The notes under the pieces were generated by a model. The model was not told where the DNA came from. It saw nothing but the letters and a program-made list of their open reading frames with translations, and searched no databases. From contig NZ_BMGP01000005.1 in assembly GCF_014640255.1 (NCBI RefSeq), forward strand, positions 1-64,000: DNA of 64,000 nucleotides, given 5' to 3'. This DNA is from Subtercola lobariae. GTDB taxonomy: Bacteria > Actinomycetota > Actinomycetes > Actinomycetales > Microbacteriaceae. This document shows, in pieces, positions 56,704-64,000 of the stretch; positions within the stretch are counted from its first letter, which is position 1; every line of letters begins with the position of its first letter. The position numbers and the translations under genes are program-made.

Positions 56704-56763
56704 TTTTCTATCTCCTTGAAAGTCGTGTGGCCGTGAAAATCGTGCGGGCGAATCGGCGCGGAT

Positions 56764-58866
56764 TCAGGCCTTCGCCAGGTTCGACAGCGAGGTCTTAGCG
56801 GCCTCGATGGCAGACCCGGTGGTCATGCCGAACTCGCGGAACAGCGTCTTGTAGTCGGCCGATGCACCGAAGTGCTCGATCGAGACGCTCTTGCCGGCGT
56901 CGCCGACGTAGGGGCGCCAGGTCAGCCCGAGGCCTGCTTCGATCGAAACGCGTGCCTTGACCGCTGAGGGCAGCACGTGCTCACGGTATTCGGCGCTCTG
57001 CTCTTCGAACCACTCCACACACGGAGCCGAAACCACGCGAGCGTTGATGCCATCGGCCTTCAGCAGTTCGCGCGCCTCGACGGCGATCTGAACCTCAGAA
57101 CCCGTGGCGATGAAGATCACGTCGGGGGTGCCGTTCGGTGCTTCGGCGAGAATGTACGCACCCTTGGCGGTGTTCTTCGCCGAAGCGAACACCTCGCCCG
57201 ATGCCTCACCGTCGCCGCGCTCGAACGTTGGGATGTTCTGGCGGGTCAACGCAATCGCGGCAGGCCCGACCCGGCGCGACAGAATGGTGTGCCACGCCCA
57301 CGCCGTCTCGTTCGGGTCGCCGGGGCGAACCACGTCGAGCCCGGGAATGGCGCGCAGAGTGGTCAACTGCTCGATGGGCTGGTGGGTGGGGCCGTCTTCG
57401 CCGAGCGCCACTGAGTCGTGCGTGTACAAGAAGATCGACGGTGCCTTCATGAGGGCGGCCAAGCGGATGGCCGGGCGCATGTAGTCGCTGAAGATCAAGA
57501 ACGTGCCACCGAACGGGCGGGTGTTGCCGTGCAGCACGATTCCGTTCAGAATCGCGCCCATGGCGTGCTCCCGAATGCCGAAGTGCAACACGCGGCCGTA
57601 CGGGTTGCCCGACCACTCGTGCGTCGAGTGCTCGGTGGGCACGAAGGATGCGCCCGACTCTATGGTGGTGTTGTTCGATTCGGCGAGGTCGGCCGAGCCG
57701 CCCCAGAACTCGGGCATCACACCGGCGATGCCGTTGATGACCTTGCCCGAAGCCGCACGCGTGGAGACCTCTTTACCCGCCTCGAAGACCGGCAGGGCAT
57801 CCTCGATGCCCTCGGGCAGTTCGAAGGCCAGCATGCGGTCGAGCAGCTTCTTGCGCTCGGGGTTCGCTTCGGCCCAGGCGTCGAAGCCCTGCTGCCAGTG
57901 CTCGTGCGCAGCCTTTCCGCGGTCGACGGCCTCGCGAGTGTGCGAGATGACCTCGTCGGAGACCGCGAAGTGCTCGTCGGGGTTGAAGCCGAGAACCTCT
58001 TTCAAGCCTCTCAGTTCGTCGGCGCCGAGCGCCGAGCCGTGAATCTTGCCCGAGTTCTGCTTTTTCGGCGACGGCCACCCGATGATGGTCTTCAAAATGA
58101 TGAGCGACGGCTTGTCGGTGACCGCTTTGGCCGCCTCGATGGCGTCGAAGAGCTCGTGCACATCTTCGATGTACTCACCCGTCTTCTTCCAGTCGACGAC
58201 CTGCACGTGCCAGTGCAGGGCCTCGAAACGCGCGTGCACGTCTTCGGTGAAGGCGATGTTCGTGTCGTCTTCGATCGAGATCTGGTTGCTGTCGTAGAAC
58301 GCGATGAGGTTGCCGAGCTGCTGGTGACCGGCGAGCGAGGAGGCCTCGTTGGTGATGCCCTCTTCCATGTCACCGTCGCCGGCGATGGTGTAGATGAAGT
58401 GGTCGAACGGGCTGGCGCCAGGCGCGGCATCCGGGTCGAACAGGCCACGCTCGAATCGCGACGCGTAGGCAAAGCCAACGGCCGAGGCGAGGCCCTGGCC
58501 GAGCGGGCCGGTGGTGATCTCGACGCCATCGGTGTGACCGTACTCGGGGTGCCCCGGGGTCAGCGAACCCCAGGTGCGCAGCTTCTTCAGGTCGTCGAGC
58601 TCGAGGCCGTAGCCGCCGAAGTAGAGCTGAATGTACTGGGTCAGCGAGCTGTGGCCCACCGAGAGAATGAACCGGTCGCGGCCGATCCACTCGTTGTCTG
58701 ACGGGTCGCGGCGCATCTCTTTCTGAAAGAGCAGGTACGCCAGCGGCGCCAGCGACATGGCGGTACCCGGATGCCCGTTGCCGACCTTCTCTACGGCGTC
58801 TGCGGCGAGAACCCTCGCTGTGTTGACGGCTTGTTCGTCGATAGATTCCCACTGCAATGATGCCAC
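56764..58866 (-). CDS. tkt: Transketolase
   Basis: Thiamine-diphosphate enzyme transferring two-carbon units. 700 residues: [36 protein letters not shown], ThDP-Mg site [36 protein letters not shown], pyrimidine-domain [15 protein letters not shown] and [18 protein letters not shown] 58866 gives the family N-terminus ([19 protein letters not shown]); the frame runs another 19 codons upstream without a better ribosome site. It heads the tkt-tal-pgi-zwf-opcA-pgl run, all read leftward. Confidence 0.95.
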   Translation of the reverse strand: MASLQWESIDEQAVNTARVLAADAVEKVGNGHPGTAMSLAPLAYLLFQKEMRRDPSDNEWIGRDRFILSVGHSSLTQYIQLYFGGYGLELDDLKKLRTWGSLTPGHPEYGHTDGVEITTGPLGQGLASAVGFAYASRFERGLFDPDAAPGASPFDHFIYTIAGDGDMEEGITNEASSLAGHQQLGNLIAFYDSNQISIEDDTNIAFTEDVHARFEALHWHVQVVDWKKTGEYIEDVHELFDAIEAAKAVTDKPSLIILKTIIGWPSPKKQNSGKIHGSALGADELRGLKEVLGFNPDEHFAVSDEVISHTREAVDRGKAAHEHWQQGFDAWAEANPERKKLLDRMLAFELPEGIEDALPVFEAGKEVSTRAASGKVINGIAGVMPEFWGGSADLAESNNTTIESGASFVPTEHSTHEWSGNPYGRVLHFGIREHAMGAILNGIVLHGNTRPFGGTFLIFSDYMRPAIRLAALMKAPSIFLYTHDSVALGEDGPTHQPIEQLTTLRAIPGLDVVRPGDPNETAWAWHTILSRRVGPAAIALTRQNIPTFERGDGEASGEVFASAKNTAKGAYILAEAPNGTPDVIFIATGSEVQIAVEARELLKADGINARVVSAPCVEWFEEQSAEYREHVLPSAVKARVSIEAGLGLTWRPYVGDAGKSVSIEHFGASADYKTLFREFGMTTGSAIEAAKTSLSNLAKA

Positions 58867-58954
58867 GAGGTGTAGAGCCCTTCTTAGGTTGCGGTCTGAG
58901 GTAGGGAAGCCCCGGAGCACCATCGAGCCGAAGGTGTATTCCCACCCTTCATCC

Positions 58955-58960
58955 AGTATA
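58955..58960 (-). promoter_or_regulatory. Possible -10 box for tkt (TATACT)
   Basis: Minus-strand TATACT, about 90 nt before the tkt start, inside the 188-bp gap with divergent ctaB. No good -35. TAAGGT at 59015-59020 on the plus strand may be the ctaB -10. Confidence 0.35.
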
Positions 58961-59054
58961 GAAGTTGCAGGGGTGCCACCGCCTGCTCGTCTCCGACTTC
59001 TACGCTCTGTAAAGTAAGGTAGAGCGAGGTATGTCAGAAGCAGTTAGAGGAGCA

Positions 59055-59975
59055 ATGGACGTAGCTGTAGAAGGCCGCACCGCCCGCCCACGCATCGGCG
59101 CGGGTCAGAAGGTCAAGGCGTACGTCTCTCTGACGAAACCTCGCGTCATGGAGTTGTTGCTGGTCACCACCGTTCCGGTGATGATCTTGGCGCAGAATGG
59201 CATTCCGAACCTCTGGCTGGTCTTCGCCACGCTGGTCGGCGGTGCGCTGAGCGCCGGGGGAGCAGGCGCGTTCAACTGCTACATCGACCGCGACATCGAC
59301 CGCGTGATGAACCGCACGAAGTCACGGCCGCTCGTCACAGGCGAACTGAGCGATCGCGAAGGCCTCGTCTTCGCTTGGGTACTCTCTATCGTCTCGGTGC
59401 TCTGGTTTGCCGCGTTCGTGAACCTCTACACCGCGGTGCTCTCGGTCATCGCCATCTTCTTGTACGCGGTGGTTTACACCATCATCTTGAAGCGCCACAC
59501 GTCGCAGAACATCATCTGGGGCGGCATCGCCGGCTGCATGCCGGTGCTCATCGGCTGGGCTGCCGTCACCAACTCGCTCGACTGGCCCGCGTGGGTGCTC
59601 TTCGGCGTGATTTTCTTGTGGACGCCCCCGCACTACTGGCCGCTCTCGATGCGTTACAGCGAAGACTACAAATCGGTGGGCGTGCCGATGCTCGGCGTCA
59701 CTCGCGGTCAAGCCGTGGTGGGGCTGCAGACCATCCTCTACGCCTGGGCGACCGTCGCGTGCTCGCTGCTGCTGATTCCGGTGGCCTCGATGGGCATCGT
59801 CTACAGCGTTGCCGCCGTCGCCTCAGGCGGCTGGTTCATCTTCGAGACGCACCTCCTCTATAACACGGCGATCAGCCACGGCGATGTTCGGCCGATGCGC
59901 GTCTTCCACGCCTCCATCACCTACCTGACCATTCTCTTCTTGGCGATCGCGATCGATCCGCTTCTCCCGTTCTAA
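59055..59975 (+). CDS. ctaB: Protoheme IX farnesyltransferase (heme O synthase)
   Basis: UbiA-type membrane prenyltransferase that attaches farnesyl to heme B, first step toward heme A for aa3 oxidase. 306 residues with about nine hydrophobic segments; the prenyl-diphosphate motif is [20 protein letters not shown], with a second DxxxD-like region around [16 protein letters not shown] 59055 has AGAGGAG 5 nt upstream; ATG 59031 is in frame (314 residues) with a poorer site. It is separated from ctaA, its pathway partner, by an unrelated low-GC gene. Confidence 0.94.
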   Translation: MDVAVEGRTARPRIGAGQKVKAYVSLTKPRVMELLLVTTVPVMILAQNGIPNLWLVFATLVGGALSAGGAGAFNCYIDRDIDRVMNRTKSRPLVTGELSDREGLVFAWVLSIVSVLWFAAFVNLYTAVLSVIAIFLYAVVYTIILKRHTSQNIIWGGIAGCMPVLIGWAAVTNSLDWPAWVLFGVIFLWTPPHYWPLSMRYSEDYKSVGVPMLGVTRGQAVVGLQTILYAWATVACSLLLIPVASMGIVYSVAAVASGGWFIFETHLLYNTAISHGDVRPMRVFHASITYLTILFLAIAIDPLLPF

Positions 59976-59978
59976 GGG

Positions 59979-60006
59979 CAGGCCCAGTTCCTAGGTCGGG
60001 GGCCTG
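59979..60006 (+). terminator. ctaB terminator hairpin
   Basis: CAGGCCC (59979-59985) pairs with GGGCCTG (60000-60006), 14-nt loop, no T-run. Confidence 0.45.
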
Positions 60007-60035
60007 ATCGATCGACGTCGGTCGCGCCTTGTAAC

Positions 60036-60064
60036 TTGTCATCTCTGACTCATTAGGTGATAAT
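60036..60064 (+). promoter_or_regulatory. Near-consensus promoter, leaderless (TTGTCA-17-GATAAT)
   Basis: TTGTCA (60036-60041), 17 bp, GATAAT (60059-60064), then 6 nt and ATG 60071. Both hexamers match sigma-70 consensus at 5 of 6 places, the strongest promoter seen in the window. Confidence 0.75.
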
Positions 60065-60070
60065 TGCTCA

Positions 60071-60721
60071 ATGATATCATGGAAAAAGAGTACCAGGCGA
60101 CTTGTGGTGATCTTGATGGTTGTTGCAGTCGTCGCACCCGTGGTCGCAATCGCCGTCGTGGTCGTCACTATAGTTTCTGCTGGTTTGGGAGACATGGGGC
60201 GAAGTGTGGCCTCCCAATATCTGAGTGATCTGAGTTCGGGGGATTTGACCGGTGCCGCAACTCTGGCTGACGACAATGTCGACCCCGACGTGGTCGCTGC
60301 GTATGCCCAGGCCCAACGCATGACTGACGCTCACATAACAGAACAAGACTCTTGGGGAGATGGTGAGGGCAACTACAGCGGTCCTGGCTATTTCACCAGT
60401 GTGAACGGTGGTCTCGGTGCGGCATGGGATGTGTCCTTCGAGCTGAACGCGATCGTGCACTCTGATCAGATCACAGTTGTCAAGCACCGTGGCTCATGGA
60501 TAGTCGACCAGGGTCTCACCGTTGACCTCCAGCCGTACTCCGATGATCTCGCGAGCGCACACTTGGCAGGCACGAACGCCACCCTGAACCAAATGACCGG
60601 ATTGCCGCTCGGTGTCTACAACCTCGTCGCGCCTCCGGGAGAAGTTTTCGACCCGAGCACTCTCACGATCGACAGCACGACGACTAACCCTTTTGCTGCG
60701 CTGACTATCTCTCAAGACTGA
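60071..60721 (+). CDS. Membrane-anchored orphan protein in low-GC insert
   Basis: 216 residues, not recognised. A basic start (MISWKKSTRR) is followed by a hydrophobic segment at ~residues 11-37 (signal anchor; no lipobox cysteine), then an extracytoplasmic domain opening SQYLSDLSSGDLTGAATLADDNV, a pattern reminiscent of small NTF2-like/DUF4878 secreted domains, though this is a loose likeness. GC is visibly lower than in ctaB and ctaA, and it splits two heme A genes that normally lie close, so it is probably acquired. It has its own strong leaderless promoter. Confidence 0.65.
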   Translation: MISWKKSTRRLVVILMVVAVVAPVVAIAVVVVTIVSAGLGDMGRSVASQYLSDLSSGDLTGAATLADDNVDPDVVAAYAQAQRMTDAHITEQDSWGDGEGNYSGPGYFTSVNGGLGAAWDVSFELNAIVHSDQITVVKHRGSWIVDQGLTVDLQPYSDDLASAHLAGTNATLNQMTGLPLGVYNLVAPPGEVFDPSTLTIDSTTTNPFAALTISQD

Positions 60722-60750
60722 GATTCGACCGCGGTCTTTCCGTGCGAGGT

Positions 60751-60776
60751 TACACTCGTGTTGTCAGTAACACGAG
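60751..60776. promoter_or_regulatory. Inverted repeat at the ctaA promoter
   Basis: CTCGTGTT (60755-60762) and AACACGAG (60769-60776) form a perfect 8-bp inverted repeat with a 6-nt spacer. It overlaps a likely -10 box TACACT (60751-60756) and lies 15 nt before the ctaA ATG. It fits an operator for a dimeric repressor, or a small 5'-UTR hairpin. Confidence 0.5.
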
Positions 60777-60791
60777 ATCGAACGGACGTAG

Positions 60792-61772
60792 ATGCACAAG
60801 ACCCCTCTCTCGTGGGCGGCAGATCGGTGGACCATCAGCCCCCGCGCGCTGCGCTGGGCAACCACCGCCGCACTTGTGGTCAGCATTTTCATCGTGCTGA
60901 GCGGCGGCATCGTGCGGGTCACCGGCTCGGGGCTCGGCTGCCCCACGTGGCCCGCCTGTGAAACGGGGTCGCTGACGACGACGCCGGCCCTGGGCATCCA
61001 CGGCCTCATCGAGTTCACCAACCGCGCGCTCACCAGCGTGCTGATCGCGGCCGTCGCCTGGGTCATCATCGCCGCCCGACTGCAGAAGCCTCGCGTGCGA
61101 GCCATGACACGCCTGGCCTGGTCGCAGTTCTGGCTGGTCATCGGCAACGCCATCGCCGGCGGAATCACCGTGCTCGTCGCGCTGAACCCCTACATGGTGG
61201 CCTTTCACTTCATCATGGCCATCGCGCTGCTTACAACGACGACGCTCACCTGGCATCGGGCGCACCGGGGGCAGTCTGCGGCCGTACAGCTGCCGTCTGC
61301 CGCCCGCGTGCTGAGCGTTGCGGTCGTCGCGGTGACCATCGTGCTGATTCTGGTAGGCACGCTCGTCTCGGGCACCGGCCCGCACTCGGGCGATTCGGCC
61401 GATGTGCCGCGCATGCAGTTCAACTGGGGCGACATCACGATTCTGCACGGCATTCTCGGTTCACTGACGCTCGTGCTCGGTATCGTTCTCTACGCGGTGC
61501 TGCTGCGGGTTCCGGATGCCCGGCTCGCCCGCCGCCGCACCTTGACCTTCATCGTGGTGGTGATAGCGCAGGCCTCCCTCGGCCTCGTTCAGTCATTGAC
61601 GGGCCTGCCCGAAGCACTCGTGGCGCTGCATCTGCTCGGTGCGGCCCTGGTGTGGGTGGGAGCGCTGCGCGTGCTGCTCGACGTGAACCCGAGGCTGTTC
61701 GCCGTCGACCAAACCGTTACCTCAGAGGTTACGGAGTATCGACCGGAGACAATCTCGGCCCCGGTAGAATAA
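60792..61772 (+). CDS. ctaA: Heme A synthase
   Basis: COX15/CtaA membrane protein oxidising heme O to heme A. 326 residues with eight hydrophobic segments; the N-terminal half has GLGCPTWPAC, the regulatory cysteine pair of the B. subtilis-type enzyme, and HGLIEFTNRALTS; the second half repeats the four-helix unit with ILHGILGSLTLVLG and LVALHLLGAALVWVGALR, supplying heme-ligand histidines. ATG 60792 follows the inverted repeat. It is 48 nt ahead of sufB. Confidence 0.93.
   Translation: MHKTPLSWAADRWTISPRALRWATTAALVVSIFIVLSGGIVRVTGSGLGCPTWPACETGSLTTTPALGIHGLIEFTNRALTSVLIAAVAWVIIAARLQKPRVRAMTRLAWSQFWLVIGNAIAGGITVLVALNPYMVAFHFIMAIALLTTTTLTWHRAHRGQSAAVQLPSAARVLSVAVVAVTIVLILVGTLVSGTGPHSGDSADVPRMQFNWGDITILHGILGSLTLVLGIVLYAVLLRVPDARLARRRTLTFIVVVIAQASLGLVQSLTGLPEALVALHLLGAALVWVGALRVLLDVNPRLFAVDQTVTSEVTEYRPETISAPVE
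61765..61770 (+). promoter_or_regulatory. Possible -10 box for suf operon (TAGAAT)
   Basis: TAGAAT at the very end of ctaA, about 50 nt before sufB; no clear -35. Confidence 0.35.
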
Positions 61773-61820
61773 AAAGGTTGCCGGTTTCGTTGAAGCTGGA
61801 GACAAGGAAGGGAGAAAGTC

Positions 61821-63239
61821 ATGACAGACGTACTCATCGACCGGCCAGAATTGCAGAACCTCGGGGTGTACGAGTTCGGGTGGTCCGACTCAGACGCCGC
61901 AGGAGCGACCGCGCAGCGCGGCATTTCGCCTGACGTTGTGCGAGGCATCTCGACGCTGAAGAGCGAACCCGAATGGATGCTCAAGAACCGCCTCAAGGCC
62001 CTCCAGATCTTCGAGCGCAAACCGATGCCGACGTGGGGAGCAGACCTTTCCGGCATCGATTTCGACAACATTAAGTACTTCGTTCGTTCGACCGAGAAGC
62101 AGGCCCAGACCTGGGAAGACCTGCCCGACGACATCAAGAACACCTACGAGAAGCTCGGCATCCCCGAGGCGGAGCGCCAGCGCCTCGTTTCCGGTGTGGC
62201 AGCGCAATACGAGTCTGAGGTGGTTTACCACACCATTCGCGAAGACCTCGAAGCTCAGGGGGTCATCTTCATGGACACCGATACGGCGCTGCGCGAGCAT
62301 CCGGAATTCTTCGACGAGTACTTCGGCACGGTCATCCCCTCGGGCGACAACAAGTTCGCCGCGCTGAACACCGCCGTCTGGTCGGGGGGCTCGTTCGTCT
62401 ATGTGCCGAAGAACGTGCACGTCGAGATTCCGCTGCAGGCCTACTTTCGCATCAACACCGAGAACATGGGCCAGTTCGAGCGCACGCTGATCATCGCCGA
62501 CGAGGGCTCGTACGTGCACTACATCGAGGGATGCACGGCTCCCATCTACAAGAGCGACTCACTGCACTCGGCCGTCGTCGAGATCATCGTGAAGAAGAAC
62601 GCTCGCGTTCGGTACACCACGATTCAGAACTGGTCGAACAACGTCTACAACCTGGTCACCAAGCGCGCTATCGCGCACGAGGGCGCGACCATGGAGTGGA
62701 TCGACGGCAACATCGGCTCGAAGGTCACCATGAAGTACCCGTCGATCTACCTGGTCGGCGAGCACGCCAAGGGTGAGACGCTCTCGGTCGCCTTCGCAGG
62801 CCCTGGTCAGCACCAAGACGCCGGCGCCAAGATGATCCACATGGCGCCGTACACGCAATCGTCGATCGTCTCGAAGTCCATTGCCCGTGGCGGCGGTCGC
62901 GCCGGTTACCGCGGTGAGGTTCGAGTCGCAGAAAATGCTCACCACTCGGCGAACACGGTGCGCTGTGACGCGTTGCTCGTCGACACACAGTCGCGGTCTG
63001 ACACCTACCCCGCCATCGATATTCGAGTGGATGATGTACAGCTCGGTCACGAAGCAACCGTTTCGCGTGTCAGCGAAGAGCAGCTCTTCTACCTGATGAG
63101 CCGCGGGCTGCCCGAAGACGAGGCCATGGCGATGATCGTGCGCGGGTTCATCGAGCCCATCGCTCGGGAACTGCCGATGGAATACGCTCTCGAACTCAAC
63201 AAGCTCATCGAAATGGGCATGGAAGGGTCAGTAGGTTAA
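61821..63239 (+). CDS. sufB: Fe-S cluster assembly scaffold SufB
   Basis: Core of the SufBCD scaffold that builds Fe-S clusters. 472 residues: N-terminal helical part ([40 protein letters not shown]), then the beta-helix with [47 protein letters not shown] and the C-terminal [26 protein letters not shown] ... [20 protein letters not shown] with the conserved Cys. GGGAG precedes the ATG. The usual upstream repressor gene sufR is not present. Its stop overlaps the sufD ATG by one base. Confidence 0.96.
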   Translation: MTDVLIDRPELQNLGVYEFGWSDSDAAGATAQRGISPDVVRGISTLKSEPEWMLKNRLKALQIFERKPMPTWGADLSGIDFDNIKYFVRSTEKQAQTWEDLPDDIKNTYEKLGIPEAERQRLVSGVAAQYESEVVYHTIREDLEAQGVIFMDTDTALREHPEFFDEYFGTVIPSGDNKFAALNTAVWSGGSFVYVPKNVHVEIPLQAYFRINTENMGQFERTLIIADEGSYVHYIEGCTAPIYKSDSLHSAVVEIIVKKNARVRYTTIQNWSNNVYNLVTKRAIAHEGATMEWIDGNIGSKVTMKYPSIYLVGEHAKGETLSVAFAGPGQHQDAGAKMIHMAPYTQSSIVSKSIARGGGRAGYRGEVRVAENAHHSANTVRCDALLVDTQSRSDTYPAIDIRVDDVQLGHEATVSRVSEEQLFYLMSRGLPEDEAMAMIVRGFIEPIARELPMEYALELNKLIEMGMEGSVG

Positions 63240-64000
63240 TGACCTCCCCAGCATCAACGAATACGACTGCGCCCGAAAGCGAGTCGGTCTCGGCCGCCGC
63301 CGCTGCGGCATTCGCGACCCCGCCCGCCACTTCTGGTGGCCACCGCGGCGCACCGGTCGGCTCGAAGAGCCACACCGACGGCGCGTGGCAAGAGATTCCG
63401 GTTCAGACGCGCTCTGAGCGGTTCACGTCGGCGAACGTCGGCGATTTCGATGAGCCGAGCGGCCACGAGATCGAGTGGAAGCTCACGCCGATCAAGCTGG
63501 TCGCCGACCTCATTTCGGGTGACCTCGACGGCACTGTCGTCGAACCGACGGCCGAAGCGGTCGACGGCTACTCGCTGAGCTGGGTTTCGCGCACCGATGA
63601 GCGCGTATCGAGCGCTGGGCTGCCCGAAGAAAAGGCCAGCGCCAACGCCTGGTCTGCCTTCGATAAGGCTCTGGCCATCGACGTGACGGGCGAGACTCCC
63701 ACCGAGTTCATCGTGAAGCGCTCTGGCCTCGGCAGCGACACCGCCCGTGCCGCCCACACCGTGATTACCGCCGAACCGAACAGTCGCGGGCTGGTGATCC
63801 TGGAGAATTCCGGCGACGCCCGCATCACCGAGAACGTCGAGATCGTCGTACGTGAAGGCGCGCACCTCACCGTGGTCAGCGTTCAAGAGTGGAATGACTC
63901 GGCCGTGCACCTCGCCAGCCACTTCGCTCAGGTCGGCCGCGATGCCAGCCTCCGCCACATCGTGGTGTCGCTCGGCGGGTCGGTCGTTCGGGTGAACCCG
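63239..64000 (+). CDS. sufD: Fe-S cluster assembly protein SufD, truncated by window edge
   Basis: Partner of SufB in the SufBC2D complex. ATG 63239 overlaps the sufB TAA (TAATG), then 254 codons are open to the right edge. An Ala/Thr-rich start (~40 residues) is followed by GSKSHTDGAWQEIPVQTRSERFTSANVGDFDEP, the entry into the SufBD beta-helix, and by THEFIVKRS- and GLVILENSGDARITENVEIVVREGAHLTVVSVQEW-like strands. The C-terminal catalytic part is outside the window, and sufC should follow. Confidence 0.92.
   Translation, partial: MTSPASTNTTAPESESVSAAAAAAFATPPATSGGHRGAPVGSKSHTDGAWQEIPVQTRSERFTSANVGDFDEPSGHEIEWKLTPIKLVADLISGDLDGTVVEPTAEAVDGYSLSWVSRTDERVSSAGLPEEKASANAWSAFDKALAIDVTGETPTEFIVKRSGLGSDTARAAHTVITAEPNSRGLVILENSGDARITENVEIVVREGAHLTVVSVQEWNDSAVHLASHFAQVGRDASLRHIVVSLGGSVVRVNP

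Noticed and set aside
58867-58923. 19-codon upstream extension of transketolase
   Set aside because: Family N-terminus begins at ASLQWES; the upstream ATG has no well-placed ribosome site.

Overview
The window is a dense, high-GC stretch of an actinobacterial chromosome, most likely from the family Microbacteriaceae. Reasons: RbpA, WhiA, OpcA, the ImuA/ImuB/DnaE2 mutasome, an ANTAR regulator of the PdtaR type, a small membrane protein of the DUF6704 kind inside the trp operon, and many TAnnnT -10 boxes placed exactly 6-7 nt before an ATG or GTG (leaderless transcripts). The genus cannot be told. Gene order largely follows the conserved actinobacterial core block known from Mycobacterium tuberculosis (trpE-membrane protein-trpCBA-lgt, pyk, pdtaR, polA, rpsA, coaE, uvrB, uvrA, uvrC-rapZ-whiA, gap-pgk-tpi-secG, pgl-opcA-zwf, tal, tkt, ctaB, ctaA, suf).

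Layout: 1-53 is the N-terminus of a transposase running off the left edge. 397-9341 is rpe, then a his-trp supra-operon (hisE, hisG, hisF, hisI, trpE, a trp-associated membrane protein, a small membrane protein, trpC, trpB, trpA). 9347-16637 holds lgt and gltBD (glutamate synthase). 16751-22486 holds pyk with a tiny coupled upstream ORF, a 62-bp palindromic element, a bidirectional terminator, tRNA-Leu(CAA), the pdtaR-like regulator, a hotdog thioesterase and polA. 22772-28903 is the SOS mutasome imuA-imuB-dnaE2 on the minus strand behind a clear LexA box. 29072-32676 is an accessory patch: an acidic hypothetical, a low-GC orphan, a DUF885 metalloprotein and a diverged thymidylate-synthase-fold protein. 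32663-36133 holds rpsA, coaE and pfkA. 36172-43692 holds uvrB, a small XRE regulator, uvrA and uvrC. 43767-50404 holds rapZ, whiA, sodA, gap-pgk-tpi, secG and rbpA. 50518-58960 (minus) is the pentose-phosphate block tkt-tal-pgi-zwf-opcA-pgl. 59055-64000 holds ctaB, a low-GC orphan, ctaA, sufB and a truncated sufD.

Functionally the window joins histidine and tryptophan biosynthesis (rpe makes a pentose phosphate, the currency of PRPP-dependent his/trp synthesis), ammonia assimilation, both halves of glycolysis (pfkA, gap, pgk, tpi, pyk, pgi) with the oxidative and non-oxidative pentose-phosphate pathway, nucleotide excision repair (uvrA/B/C with polA), SOS mutagenesis, heme A synthesis for cytochrome aa3 oxidase and Fe-S assembly.

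The most unusual signals are not genes. They are: (1) a family of exactly 62-bp nested palindromes in three intergenic gaps with conserved outer arms and co-varying inner arms; (2) a perfect 18-bp inverted repeat inserted in frame inside dnaE2; (3) about fourteen leaderless start signals with near-invariant spacing; (4) a 21-codon leaderless ORF whose stop overlaps the pyk start; (5) a diverged thymidylate-synthase-fold protein cotranscribed with a DUF885 protein. Repeat counts and GC statements are by eye.
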